Below, in pieces: positions 23,077 to 36,375 of a DNA stretch of 60,432 nucleotides; position 1 is the stretch's first letter; each line of letters begins with the position of its first letter. The DNA comes from Allomyces macrogynus ATCC 38327 (Eukaryota > Blastocladiomycota > Blastocladiomycetes > Blastocladiales > Blastocladiaceae). The stretch lies in assembly GCA_000151295.1 (NCBI GenBank), contig GG745335.1, positions 909,788-970,219 of the forward strand, read 5' to 3'. The notes under the pieces were generated by a model. It was not told the DNA's origin. It saw only the letters and a program-made list of their open reading frames with translations, and did not search any database. The translations under genes and the position numbers were made by a program.

Positions 23077-26000
23077 ATGCGCCGGCGCTCGACGCACTTC
23101 CGTCTCGCGGGCGGTGGTCGGAGCGACGACGTCGTGGGACCGGACCATGAGCGACATTCACCACCACCCCTGGCGCCTTTACGCCGTCTCGGCCGCGGAA
23201 TCGCGCGCACCATTGCACTCATCATCCTCGCGGCCCTCTTCTCCACTGCCGCCGTTGCTGGTCCGTCCGTTCCCGCTCCTCTCCGGCCCACAAGCAACTT
23301 CCTCACCGCTCCACCCTTCCTCTCTAGCCTCGTCGGCGCCGCGTACCTGGGCCATTGAATTGCGCGACGAGCACAACACTCCCGCTGTTGCTGACGCGAT
23401 TGCACGCCGCGACGGGTTCGTGAATCTTGGACGCATCGGCGCACTGCCCAACCACTGGCTGTTCGAGGCCCTCGACGACGATCCCGCACGCGGGGATGGC
23501 ACCAGTGCCCGATCGACGCGTGCGATAAACAACCAGTTGGCCGCGCGGCTGCGTCGGACGGACGCCGAGTATGTGTGGTTCCAGCATCAGGAGCGCCGGC
23601 CGCGGTATCGGCGTGGAGGTGATGACATCAGGGTGGGGACACGCGGTCCCGTCGATCCGTACTCCGAGTACCATGCCTGGAACGACCCGCTGTTGCCGAG
23701 GCAATGGTACTTGCAAGCGGTTCGCTATTTTTTCTGCTTCCACGGTCTGGATCGCGTTGAACTGATTTTGACAATCGGTCTCACTTCTAGCCGCCCGAGT
23801 CGACCCACGTTTCGCTGAACGTGTTTCCCCTGTGGAAGGCCGGTCTGTCGGGCAAGGGCGTCCAGCTCGCCGTGATTGACGATGGTAGGTTCAACGATTG
23901 CGTTCTCTCAAGTCTGTGCACAACCTGCTGACACCCGCTGACACTTTTCCACCCACTTCCACCAGGCGTCGAGGGCACCCACTCGGACCTGCAACCCAAC
24001 TTCGACGCGGCCAACTCATGGAACTTCCTCTCGCGCACGGCCGACGTGCAGCCGCACGACCCGATCGACCAGCACGGTACGCGGTGCGCCGGCGAAATCG
24101 CGTCGATCCCCAACAATGGCCGGTGCGGTGTCGGTATTGCCTACAACTCGCGCGTCTCGGGCCTGAAAGTCATTGGCGACGTGTTCCCGACCGACGCCGA
24201 GGAAGCACAAGCCTTCACGCACGCTCTCACCGTGCACCAGATATTCTCGTCGTCGTGGGGACCCAAAGACGACGGCGCGCACCTCGATGGGCCAGGCGCG
24301 CTTGCGCGCGCGGCGATGCAGCGCGGTGTCACGACGGGCCGTGGTGGGCGTGGGGCCGTGTACGTGTTTGCAGCCGGGAACGGCGGGCGGTTCAATGATA
24401 ACTGCAATGCCGACGGATATGCGAACTCGCCCTTCACGGTCGCAGTTGGGAGTTTGTCGAGTGATGGGACATTGCCGTGGTACTCTGAACCGTGTGCGGC
24501 GCACCTGGTTATGGGGCTCGGCGGGACGGGGACGCAACTCGTTGCGACGACCGATATCAATGGGCAATGCACGGACGCGCATACGGGGACTTCGGCCGCC
24601 GCACCGCAAGTGGCTGCGTTGGTCGCGCTCTTGCTTGAGGCGCGCCCGGACTTGTCGTGGCGCGACGTGCAGCACCTGCTCATCCGGTCGACGAACGTCG
24701 TTGACCGCGCCGACGCGTCGTGGAGCCCGAACCGTGCGGGGTTGATGGTCTCGCACAAGTACGCGTTTGGGCTCGTCGATGGCGAGAAATTGCTCGCCAA
24801 CGCGCGCGCGTGGACGCGGCGGCCGGTTCCGCAACTCGCTGCGGCGTTGCCGTCGGATACCACCGGGTACCCCGTTCAGCTCGCGGGCGTACCACTCGTC
24901 GTGCGCACACAAGTCACGCGCGCGCAGGTCAGAGTCCTGCGCCGGATCGAGCACGTTACGGTCACCGTGCGTCTGCGGCACCCGCACCGCGGCGCACTGA
25001 CGATCACGCTCTACGCGCCCGACCGCCGGTCGCACTCGGTGCTCATGACCCCGCGGAACCAGGATAACGCGACGTCTGGGTTCCTCGATTGGACATTTTC
25101 GAGCGTGCATCACTGGGACGAGGATCCGGTCGGGACGTGGGAACTGGAGATTGTCGATCCGCGCACGCCAGATGGGACAAGGGGGCAGGCGGGGACGCTC
25201 GACGAGTGGAAGATCGCGTTTACCGGTGGATGTGCCGACGAGGACGCCGTGCTCAAGGACGACGGGTCCGGCGACCGCACTTGTATCGTGCCCGCGGGGA
25301 CGGGAACCATGCCAGGATGGCTGTCGCTGTCGCCGAGCGACCGCAGTCTCGCGACGGCGGGTGTCGTGCTCGGCACGTTGGCGATTCTCGTCGTGCTCGT
25401 CTGGGTTGTACGCCAGTGGCGCGCGCGCCGGCGGCATTACACGACCTTGCAGGACCCGTTGCCGTCGAAACCGACGTTCCATAAGCGGCCTGGGTTTGGG
25501 TCGATGCAGTTGCTCATGGCCGAGGAGGGCGCGGATACGACGAGTTCCCCCGCCGCATCGCCCAAGAAACTCACCGACCAGATCTCGCTCAAGGCGATGC
25601 AGGTGTGGAAAACGGCCACATCGCCGTCGTCGCGCGCATCGCCTGCGTCGATGTCGTCGCCCAAGAAGGCGTTTGATGCGCCGAAATCGCCCGCGATTGA
25701 AGTGACCCTGCCGTCGCCGTTCCCGGGAGCTGATACGCGCCGGCCGACCCTGACGCGGTCCGCGAGCCACGGTAATATGTTGCTTGGTGGGGGTGGGAGC
25801 GTGCGCACGTCGGCGGGCCCGCGCAACCCGCACCATGATCCATCCGCGACCCCGTTTGATTTGGCGCCGCCCGTGTCGTTCCGCGACGCGCCTCCACCGG
25901 TGGCAGCGGCGAGTGCGCGGCCGCCGTCGCCGCGATCCCCCGCGGAAGTGGGTGGGCCGAGTACAGGTGGGTCGCGGTCGACGTCGCCCGCAGGGGTGCG

Positions 26001-26097
26001 TCGTGTGCTCAGCAAGCCGGCGGGACTGAATCTGGGCCGAGTCGCGTCGATGTCGCTCCTGGATGCGGGAAAGGATAAGGGCAAGTACGAGCAGTGA
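23077..26097 (+). CDS. KEX2: Kexin-type proprotein convertase
   Basis: Four exons (23077-23260, 23328-23719, 23791-23884, 23966-26097) give 933 residues. An N-terminal hydrophobic signal (IALIILAALFSTAAVA) follows an unusually long basic lead of about 46 residues; the first intron falls right at its end. The prodomain carries WAIELRDEH and ends with a dibasic autocleavage site RRPRYRR. The S8B catalytic domain shows Asp222 (VIDDG), His260 (QHGTRCAGE), Asn362 (AAGNGG) and Ser433 (TGTSAAAP). It is followed by a P/homo-B domain ending near EWKIAF, a single membrane helix (GVVLGTLAILVVLVWVV) and a cytosolic tail of about 220 residues rich in Ser/Pro. Kexins cut after Lys-Arg or Arg-Arg in the late Golgi; the tail would carry retrieval signals. 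No upstream ATG fits better, but an extra 5' exon cannot be excluded. Confidence 0.95.
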
Positions 26098-26230
26098 TGG
26101 AGGAATGACTGTTGGGATGGCGATTCGCGCATTGGGAGAGCAGTAGGTAGGACTAGAATCGAATATACATTTAGGGCCCAAACTAAATATGAAAGAACGG
26201 CAACAACAGAAGACAAAACGGTTGGGGGAT

Positions 26231-27147
26231 CTAGGCCAATGGCGCATCGCCCCCCGCGGCCGCTCCCTCCATATCCTTGACGCGTTGGCCGAGCAACATG
26301 ACGAGCGACTGCTGGTTCTGCGAGAGGATACCCGTCAGGCGCGACGCCGGGGCCGAGAGCAGGCCCACCAACTGCCCGCGCAGCTGGTCCATGGTCGGGA
26401 GCGTCGCGTAGTTCTGCAGGCCATCGAGCTGGGTAAAAATTGCCGTCCAGGACGGCACCCCGTGATCTGAAGCTTCTTGGCGCGCGCCAACCGGTTCGAG
26501 CAGCGACTGGATCAAGCGCCGGCTCAACAAAACTGGGCCAAACCGCTTGGCTCCCTTTTCGCGGCTTGACGGCCTCCGAGTTCCTCCGGGGTCATGGTCA
26601 AAGGCCGCCTTCTTGCGGTTCTCCCTTGACAAAGCTTGTTCGACCGGTAAATGACGAGGTTCTGGCCGTCGAGGTTCCCGCGTAAACTGGCGTGCCCGCG
26701 GGACTGTACTGCTTGGGCGGGCCACGGAAAAAGACGCCCGTCGAGACGGACGTGACGCGAGCCCGTGTGGGCGCAAATCGTCACGGAGCGTCTGCCATTC
26801 GTGTTCGGCGAGCGGGCCAGAGGCGCGGACCAGCAGGACGGCGGGCGCCTTGAGGATCGTCGACGTGTACTGCTCCTGCAAGAGCGCCTTTTTCAACGGG
26901 AAGCGACGCGCGGGCCGCTTGGGCTTGGCGGCTTCGGCGGCAACCGCTTTGGCGGCCTTGGGCGCGGTGGGCGCGGTGGCGGTGGCGACCTTGGCCAGCG
27001 AGGCCGTCGACGTGGAGACTGTGGGCGGGCGGGTGGGCACCAAGGTGCGGGTCAGGACCGAGTGTGATCGCTGGCGTTGGTGCCGGCATGGGCCGATATT
27101 CGTGGTTGGACCGTCGACATACGGGATCGCCGGGCGGTTGCGAACAT
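26231..27147 (-). CDS. MRPL10: Mitochondrial ribosomal protein uL10m, frame-broken
   Basis: The N-terminal block KPKRPARRFPLKKALLQEQY followed by LLVRASGPLAEHEWQTLRDDLR and the C-terminal block YATLPTMDQLRGQLVGLLSAP are diagnostic of the uL10 family. A likely presequence starts at ATG 27147 (MFATARRSRMSTVQPR). In between, good coding sequence hops among all three frames several times: a break near 27050-27080, then GVFFRGPPKQYSPAG in one frame, GNLDGQNLVIYRSNKL in the next, RENRKKAAFDHD in a third, and more breaks at 26440-26500. Ends are intact and codon bias is kept throughout, so base-calling errors in this stretch are more likely than true decay of an essential gene. uL10m anchors the bL12 stalk of the mitoribosome. 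It converges with the kexin gene (133 bp apart). Confidence 0.7.
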
Positions 27148-27153
27148 GGCGGA

Positions 27154-27213
27154 CAGCAGCGGGTCCAGTGCGGGCAGCAGCGGGTCCAGTGCGGGCAGTG
27201 CGGGCAGTGCGGG
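27154..27213. repeat. Tandem GC-rich repeats (2 x 21 bp, then 2 x 9 bp)
   Basis: Two exact 21-bp units (27154-27174, 27175-27195) are followed by two 9-bp sub-units CAGTGCGGG. They lie between the divergent uL10m gene and the acidic membrane protein gene, in their shared upstream region. Confidence 0.85.
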
Positions 27214-27597
27214 CGGCGCCGTGGTGACGGGGCCGGCGGTAGTCTGCTCGTCAACGACGCTGGTCGTCGTGACCAGCGAGAACAGCAACAGAGAGCCGAG
27301 ATACACGTGATGTGTTTTATGCATCAGTGGGGCCAGCGCCCAAGAAAAGTCGCCCAAAAAAACAGCAAGTTGGAGAGCCAAGGTCGGCCAAACGAGAGTC
27401 TCTCATTGGCTCCCTTTCCGCTGAACCGCTTGACTGGCTCTCCTCCTCCTGCTCCTTTCTGCCCCCCGTGCCCGGCATCTGCAGCAACAACAGCGCCCCC
27501 AACAGCGCCAGTACCCCTGCTACACTTGCGCGCTGTTCCCGCGGCCTCTGCGCCCTCGCTCGCCCCGCACCAACCGCATATACGCTCGCCATTGGCC

Positions 27598-29231
27598 ATG
27601 CAGACCCGCGCTGGTGCCCGCCGTAACAGCGTCGACGCCGATCCCGAGCCCCCCGTTGCCGCCCCGTCGGTCACGAACCTGCGCGCGCGCCGTCAGGAGG
27701 TCACCGAGTCGCCCTCCTACAAGGCCATGACTTCCGACAAGGTCGTTTCCAAGGTGTGTATCGCTGCTGGATGGCAAAGTCCGCCTTTGGAGAGGAACGG
27801 TCAACTGACGTACTTGCGCTTGCGCTTTGCTTTGCCTTGCGTTTGACCAGCGCATCGAGCAGTTTGAGCCGCCGGCGTCGCCGCTCAAACGCATTCTCAC
27901 CGCCAAGTCGGGCCTGCGTGCGCCCAAGGTGCCCGCTTCCCCGCGCCGCAGCGCACAGTCGGACGACGACGACCCAGACGTGCGCCGGTCCCCGCGGATT
28001 GCGCGCCGCATGTCGGCCGACGTGGCTCCCGAAGACAACCCGTTTGCCGCTGCCTCGGCGTCGGCAGCGTCGCCGAGCCGCCGTGCGGCCAAGCCCGCCT
28101 CGCCCGCACGCCCGACGGCACCGACTCCGGGATCAGCGGCAGACGGATGTTCCGATTGGGTAAGGGACAGCAGGGAGGAAGGGGGGGCATATAAATCAAG
28201 GAACTCAATAGTAGATGGCGGTCGCGGTCTGGTGCATCAGGATTGTAGTATGCGCAGTAGGACGTGTGGGCAAGGCGACACTAGAGTGGACGTGAGTAAG
28301 TACAACGGTTGACTAGTTATCGAAGAGCGAGGCGCGGGATCTTGCATCGNNNNNNNNNNNNNNNNNNNNNNNNNNNNNNNNNNNNNNNNNNNNNNNNNNN
28401 NNNNNNNNNNNNNNNNNNNNNNNNNNNNNNNNNNNNNNNNNNNNNNNNNGACGTTCACGCACGACTTACTCGCCGACCATGAGCCCGATGCGCACGGCCG
28501 CGGGGCCGTCGTCGGTCTCGCAGCTCGTGCCCCCGTCGCCGTCCAAGATCATTGCGACGGCGCGCGACGTGTTCACGAGCAAGTTGCGCAACGAAGTGCA
28601 GGCGAGTCCGCAACGCCCGGGGGACGACGACGACGAGCCCGTGTTTGAGGACGACGACGACGAGGATAACGTCTCGGAACCCGACTTGGACCGCCGCGTA
28701 AACCTGTCCAAGTTCTTGCTCAAGGAGGATCTCGCCGATGAGGACGAGCAGGACGACGACGATTTCCGCTACGTTGGCGACGAGGATGAGGATGAGGACG
28801 AGGAAGCCGACGAGGACGACGATGTCGACCTGACCGAGGAGCTCGACTCAGAAAATGAAATGATGCCCGCCGTCCTCGCGGCTGCCGCTGACCGCGCGCG
28901 GTCGCCTGTCCCGGCACAGCCCGCGCATTTCATTGGGTGGGTCGAACAGCGCGCCTCGACGGCGTTGGCGGCGCGCCAGGCGAAGCGCCGGCCTGCGACT
29001 TCAGTGGCTAACGCCGTGAGTCCAGCCATGGTGGCGCTGCACCGGTTCCTGTCGGTGTTGCTGCCCCTCTTGGTGGTGTTTTTCGGGGCCTATTGTTTCT
29101 TCTTCCAGCGGTCGCCGTGGACCCTCGATTGCGCCACGCTCACGGCCGACGCGGCCGTCGTGCGACGCAGCTTGCTGGTTGCGTTTGTGGAGCTGGTGAC
29201 GGCGGTGCAGGAGCAGTTGTCGCAGTTGTAG
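27598..29231 (+). CDS. Acidic single-pass membrane protein (gapped)
   Basis: Exon 1 27598-27753 (ATG in context GGCCATG), exon 2 27851-28159 (then a GTAAGG site), an unknown middle because of the N run, and a last exon ending at TAG 29229-29231. The N-terminal part is basic and rich in Ser/Pro (RRNSVDADPEPP, RRSPRIARRMS), with many SP sites typical of cell-cycle kinase targets. The C-terminal part has long Asp/Glu tracts, then one membrane helix (RFLSVLLPLLVVFFGAYCFFF) and a short tail. A basic/acidic nuclear-like domain plus a C-terminal helix would suit an inner nuclear membrane or ER protein, but no family is recognised. Frame and intron structure across the gap are unknown. Confidence 0.55.
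28350..28449. other. Assembly gap (100 N)
   Basis: A round 100-N run, the usual placeholder for a gap of unknown size, inside the acidic membrane protein gene. Confidence 1.
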
Positions 29232-29404
29232 CCTGTGTTGGGCGATTTGGTTCCGTGGTTGATTGATTCTTGTCTTGCCTTGCTTGCTCTTCAGTCATTT
29301 AGTTGTCTTCACATCCACTGTTCCGGCCATTTTGAAATATATATTTATTTGCGCCTGCACCTCTCCATCCAGTCGACACGAGTCCCAGTCAACACCTAAC
29401 CACA

Positions 29405-30410
29405 TCACGGCTCCTTGCGGAACAACCCCGACAACTGCGAAATCCCGCGCGGTCCCGTGTACCGTCCGGGTGCCGGGTCGTACCCACCTTGCGGGAGCAT
29501 TTGGCCCTTGGTCGCGCGCAAGTGCCGCAAGACATGGTGCTCGGACGAGTTGTTTTCGTCAAAGTAGTTCAGGTTTAGGTTGGCGGCAACCAGTTGCCCG
29601 AGCCGGCGCATCTCCTATTCGGCCAAGAAGCGTCAGCGCCGATCCGAAAACAGGGTGAGGAAGATCATGCGAGAGCCCACCTGCATGTTGGGCGATGATC
29701 CAGAAATGCGGCGCTGGTCCATTTGGTATCCGTTGAAGACGAGGTAGAAGAAACGCTTTTGGCGGCCGCCTACCGTACGACATTGGCCGGGTGAGTCGCG
29801 CGCGAGCACGGGAGCGCGGCAGCATGAGGACACGAACCGCCGACGTTGGTCCCACGCGCTTCGCGCTTGAGCCGAATGTAGACATTGTGCAGCTCCCCGC
29901 GCGTATACAGGTTCTGGTCGTGGGAGAACGTGTACTCGAGCGCGTTCATGTCGATCAGGTAGATGCGGTTCGCGCGGTAATTGTAGATGGACATGATCGA
30001 AATGATGGCGCCAAAGAGCGGGAACAGGAACAGATTCTGGGCGACGAGGCATCAGCGACGTGGGTTGAAAAGTGACCGACCGACTTCAATGAACCAGCTC
30101 CGTACGTTCTTTTGGACCAGGTTCGTCGACGTCCAGGTGATGATGAACATGAGCGAGACGAGCAGGCCGGCAATCGCCACGTAGAGCTTCTTGTAGCGGA
30201 TCGAGAGCGTAGACTGCCGGGAAGCGAGCAACAGCGACTGCGTCAATGGGTCAGAGCCTTCTTTCGCTGCTCATAAACGATACACGTGCAAGTACACTCA
30301 CCGTTGGGCTCGACCACGGTAAACGGGTAATATTGGTTGATCTCGATTTTTTCTCGCAACTTGTCCTCGGCCGAGCGCAGCAGTCGGTCGATTTTCTCGA
30401 TGAGGCCCAT
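29405..30410 (-). CDS. TMEM249-like two-helix protein (DUF4579 family, sperm-flagellum type)
   Basis: Five exons, in phase: 30410-30302, 30266-30106, 30036-29838, 29769-29681, 29614-29405; 255 residues. The first intron is only 35 nt (GTGAGT…GAGCAG). The exon 2 donor is taken at GTACGG; a second in-phase donor (GTCGGT) 15 bases downstream is also possible. Order: amphipathic N-terminus, NQYYPFTVVEPN, helix 1 (LYVAIAGLLVSLMFIITW), helix 2 (LFLFPLFGAIISIMSIY), then a soluble domain with LYTRGELHNVYIRLKRE, FFYLVFNGYQMDQ and LGQLVAANLNLNYFDEN. These last blocks resemble, from memory, animal TMEM249, a CatSper-complex auxiliary protein found with motile flagella. That identification is by eye. It is divergent from KATNAL2, another flagellum-linked gene. 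Confidence 0.7.
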
Positions 30411-30740
30411 ACTGACGGGGTAGTGCTGAGTGGGCTGCCGGCAATAATGAATCGTCGGAAACGGATCTTGAGCTCGACCCGATTGCAATGCCGATAGCCG
30501 TGGTTGAGCGATAGTTGAAGGGAAGCCGCTGTTGAGGTGTCGACGCCGTTGTCACAGACGCCGAGCGGGTAGGAATGATCATGATTCGACCGGTTCAAAG
30601 GAGAAACGTGACCGCGTTGATCATTCTACCGCAACCATCTGGACGCCTGTCAATTTTGCAGTGCAGGTCATCTACGTCCTGTTGGACAACCGCCACTCAA
30701 CACATTCGGCAGCGTTCCAACCTGGCGCAGCGGCAGCACA
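30411..30740. promoter_or_regulatory. Shared upstream region of TMEM249-like and KATNAL2 genes
   Basis: 330 bp separate the two divergent start codons, so both promoters lie here. I see no clear TATA box. An imperfect inverted repeat GTTGGACAAC at 30681-30690 recalls half of an RFX X-box but is too short to call. Confidence 0.45.
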
Positions 30741-32997
<2,257 letters not shown>

Positions 32998-33083
32998 GTG
33001 AACTGTAGGTGCGAGGAACTCTGGACGGGGTGGAGAACATTGGATGCAAAAAAACCCATGGCGTTGATATTTGGATATCACGG

Positions 33084-33671
33084 TTACATGACGCTGGGTG
33101 CGGCCGCAGTTGCTGATCCCGGGACACTGCCAGCGGCCGGCACGGGATTGACGGCAGCCGACGAAGAAGAAGCAGCGGCTGTGTCCTGAGCTGGCGGTTT
33201 GTCGACTTTGCTCGCGTTCTTGACGAGGAAGAGGCCGAGGTACTCGCACGGGTTTGGCGGGCTAAATGCAACATGGATGGATCAGTCACGGCGTCGTTGC
33301 GCGTCACATTGATCCTGGGAAACGTACCGCTCGCGAACGAGTGCCTTCATGCCCTCGAGGAGAATCGGTACGACCGTCTGGTCGAGGTACGACCGCACGG
33401 GTAGGCCCTGCAGAAAATCCTTGTTGGCCTCGAGAATGCCGCGCTTTTCTTGCTCATAAATGTCCTGTTGTGCCGTAGAAACCGCACGTGTGGAGTCAGG
33501 TCCACTGACAGCACTCATAAGGGTGCGCTCGAGCGCCAGTCGCATCAGCAGTACCTCGACGGTTTGAATCTCGACACCAAAAGGGTGGTCTGCCGGGACA
33601 GGCGCTGCGTTGGGCAGGTCGGACACACCCGCAGCGTCGCGGTGCTCTTGCGGCAGGACATCCACCTGCAT
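33084..33671 (-). CDS. DPY-30 domain protein
   Basis: Two exons (33671-33328 and 33261-33084; intron 61 nt, GTACGT) give 173 residues. The DPY-30 motif spans the junction: LPVRSYLDQTVVPILLEGMK then RERPPNPCEYLGLFLVKN, the helical dimer that docks amphipathic helices of partners. An N-terminal stretch of about 85 residues precedes it and an Ala/Ser-rich tail follows. DPY-30 domains occur in COMPASS histone methyltransferase complexes (Dpy30/Sdc1) and in flagellar proteins of the radial spoke and dynein regulator type. Motif alone cannot decide; the position next to KATNAL2 and the TMEM249-like gene makes a flagellar role possible. It converges with KATNAL2 (86 bp apart). The ATG at 33671 is the first in frame; an upstream exon is possible. 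Confidence 0.85.
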
Positions 33672-33759
33672 GGCGTCGTCTACGACATGAGGTGCATGCA
33701 GGGCCACGGTTTAGCTTGCCGAGAATTGGCCTGGGATGCGGCTCGATTGCTTGAATGCT

Positions 33760-34310
33760 TCATGATTCGCTTTCTTGATGACATTGCGCCAGGTTGGAGG
33801 GCGCCGTACTGGCAGCAGTCGATTCCATTTTGAAAATTGCGTCGGTCGAGTTCGCTTCAGCCCACTTCGCCAACTTGGAGAGGGTCTGACTTGGACGCAG
33901 GTGGGCATTGAGAATGATCAGCAGCGTCGGCTTGCGACGGTTTGCGACAGGCAGCGTCAAGGCTTGCAACTTGCACTCGCCTTGCCAGCACTCTTCGAGC
34001 CGGCCATCAATTGCGCACTCGACGACCCCGTTTCCGTGGTAGAGCAGCCGCACATTCATGGTTGCTGTCACGCCCAACTATTTGTGCTCGACTTTGACCA
34101 TGGGCAGTATTGGCCAGCTGGTGTTCTGGAGAGCAATTGTGATCAAGCGCCCAGCTCTGGTGCCCAGTTCCAACATGGTCCTCACGGTCGGCACAGACCG
34201 CGATCAAGTTGTATTGAATTTGTACCTGGTGCTCCTGTTCCACAATGTGAACCGCTCGGCCGTAATTGATGTGCAACAATTGGCTGCATACTGGTCGCTC
34301 CTCCCAATCA
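33760..34310 (-). pseudogene. Decayed leucine-rich-repeat-like fragment
   Basis: The minus-strand frame reads LRR-like text (LEECWQGECKLQALTLPVAN, LRPSQTLSKLAKWAEAN) downstream of MVKVEHK and an in-frame stop near 34077. The DNA is visibly less GC-rich than the neighbours and third-position bias is lost. It looks like a remnant of an LRR gene; orientation and borders are approximate. Confidence 0.3.
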
Positions 34311-35455
34311 AATTAGGCCAACTTCAGCACTTGACGATTCAAAACTGCATGACATTGGATGCGACTTCGATGCTACCACATCAGATGTCACTGGGCATTG
34401 ACAGTTGTGATCAACTCGATTCTGGTTCTTTGTTCTGGTGTCTCATGATCTTGGTTGTGAGTGGGCCCCTTGACAACACTCATTCTGGCCAACAATTTGC
34501 TGCAAATGCTGCACTACATTGAAATGTGCATTCAATTGTTTATGGACCAGCAGCTCGCCATTTTATACGCGCATTTACCGGATTGCCTGCATGTTTTGAC
34601 CGTGTGGGGAAAGTACTTGATGATGGGGGACGACCATCTTGCTGGTCACTGCAGTGCTGCTGCACTTGTTGGCCATTTACCACACCTGGTGCGGCTCACC
34701 ACCCTGCAACTCAACTTGGCTGCTGGCACAACTCGAGCAGCTCTACGAATCCCCGTGCTTCTTTGGACCAGCCATCCATACTGCACAGCACTAATTGCGG
34801 CCGGACATACAGGCCCCAAAGTGTGTGTCCGATCGCCACAACAAGCAACCTGTTTCCTTGGTCGATTTTGATCGCAAACATTTGTGGACAAAGGACGCCC
34901 AGGCGATGTCTATCACGACGATCCAGCCGATGCCTCGCGTTTCACGCCGTGTCGCTGTGTCCAGTTCCGAGTGATGCTCTCAGGCCAGTCTTGTTGCTGC
35001 AACTCGAAGCGCTAGATGTCGAGTCTCGAGGGGTCGTAGAACCGTCATCAATATACATGCCACCGACGTTACGCAAGCTCGTTCTAAACGGTTGCTTTGA
35101 CGACCCATTGCCTGAAGACGGTGTGCCGATGTGGACAATTACTGCGACGTGTGGGGTACTCGACTTGTCTGAGAATAATCTCGACGTGCCCGATTTGATC
35201 GACCTGTTCCCGTACGGATGATCGCCTCGTCTGCACACGCTAAAACTGCGCGACAATCTGCTGTCCGACATTACGCCGGGGTTGCTGTTGACATTGCGTA
35301 ATCTTGACGTATCCAACAACCACCCGCTCCACGATGCTTTGAACGACACGCGGTGGTGGGTGGACAAAGTCCCGCTTTTGGTTCGGCAGCTGGATATTGA
35401 CCTGTACAGACAAATGGGCCGCGATGCTCCCATGGTGCTCATGGAATGGGCTTAG
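34260..35455 (+). pseudogene. Decayed leucine-rich-repeat-like gene
   Basis: LRR-like units are spread over the plus-strand frames: LGQLQHLTIQNCMTLDATS, LPDCLHVLTVWGK, LVRLTTLQLNLAA, then the clearest part PPTLRKLVLNGCF, CGVLDLSENNLDVPDLIDLF, a stop (TGA near 35220) and, in frame beyond it, PRLHTLKLRDNLLSDITPGL and LLTLRNLDVSNNHPL. Frame changes plus the stop argue for a pseudogene, or a poorly sequenced F-box/LRR-type gene. GC content is lower than in active genes of this window. Such LRR families often expand and decay in fungi; no function is claimed. Confidence 0.45.
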
Positions 35456-36375
35456 CAGTTGCCAGTGCACAAGGCGCGCCGTGTGCGGATCTGTCTTGGC
35501 CTCGATTCTCCCGTCATAAACCTGGTGGCATTTTAAGCGCTGCGAGCACTGCGCGATTGTGTGAGCGAGGTCGCGTAAAAAGGCCGATCGGGCGTCGGCC
35601 GGCTTGAAAGAGTATTCGGTTTTGATCATTTCTACTTTTTCAATTTCGTTCGCATCGTGCCAAAATATCAATGCAGTAATTGTTTGTGTCATGCTGGGTA
35701 GCGCTCAGTCGGCCAAAACGCTGTGGTGGCGACTGTGCGCACCCATCCTCGCCTTGAGCGTGTTGCGGTTGGTGGACATGGCGGTTATGTCGTGTTGGTT
35801 GTGTTGTTGGCCGCGCTGTTGGTGGTTTCCCTTTTGCGTTTCATTGCTCGACCTTTCCATTGGTTCTTTCCTCACGGTTCGATCCCTGCCTTTACCCCTG
35901 TTCGAGCTCTCATTTCTATTCCCCTTCTTTCCCCCCCTTTCTCGCTATTTGCTTCCCGCTGGGCGGTTGCGTGTTGGGCGAGCTCAAAAGGACAGTGCGT
36001 GCGCCCACGGCCCTGCGATGAGCGGTAGCCTGGCCCGCCACTGTCGCATCGTCGCCGGTTCCGTTGGGTCGCTTCTGGACGTTGAGTTCTTCCAGCGCAC
36101 ACACGGCTGCGTCGCTCTGCTTTCCCCGACGCGCGGTCGGTGTGCCTCTATGATAGATTCTTCTTGGACGGCGTAACGGCGCGTCCTATCCCCCTTGTGG
36201 GTCTCCCGGTGCCCTCCCCCCCTCCCCCCACTTCCACAACGCGAGCGGGCACGGCATAAGCTATACATTCCGGAATAATCGTCGCGCTCGTGAAGCCCTG
36301 GCAGTCGAGTCTCATTTAACAAAACAGTCTGCGCCCCTCATTCCTCCCCTCCCTTCCCACCGCACGCATCGAGTC
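35456..36375. other. Intergenic, no supported gene
   Basis: Contains pyrimidine-rich tracts (about 35880-35945) and some hydrophobic but unsupported frames. It holds the 3' flank of the cyclin Y gene on the minus strand. Confidence 0.4.

Noticed and set aside
24016..26247. Long minus-strand frame (743 codons) opposite kexin
   Set aside because: Same cause: antisense of a strongly biased coding exon; composition is Arg-rich nonsense.
30681..30690. GTTGGACAAC inverted repeat as an RFX X-box for flagellar genes
   Set aside because: Too short and missing the conserved central bases of the X-box; expected by chance in 330 bp often enough.
35723..36028. Plus-strand frame with a hydrophobic stretch (VVLVVLLAALLVVSLL)
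   Set aside because: Low-complexity pyrimidine-rich DNA readily yields Leu/Val/Ser runs; no start context, bias or partner exons.
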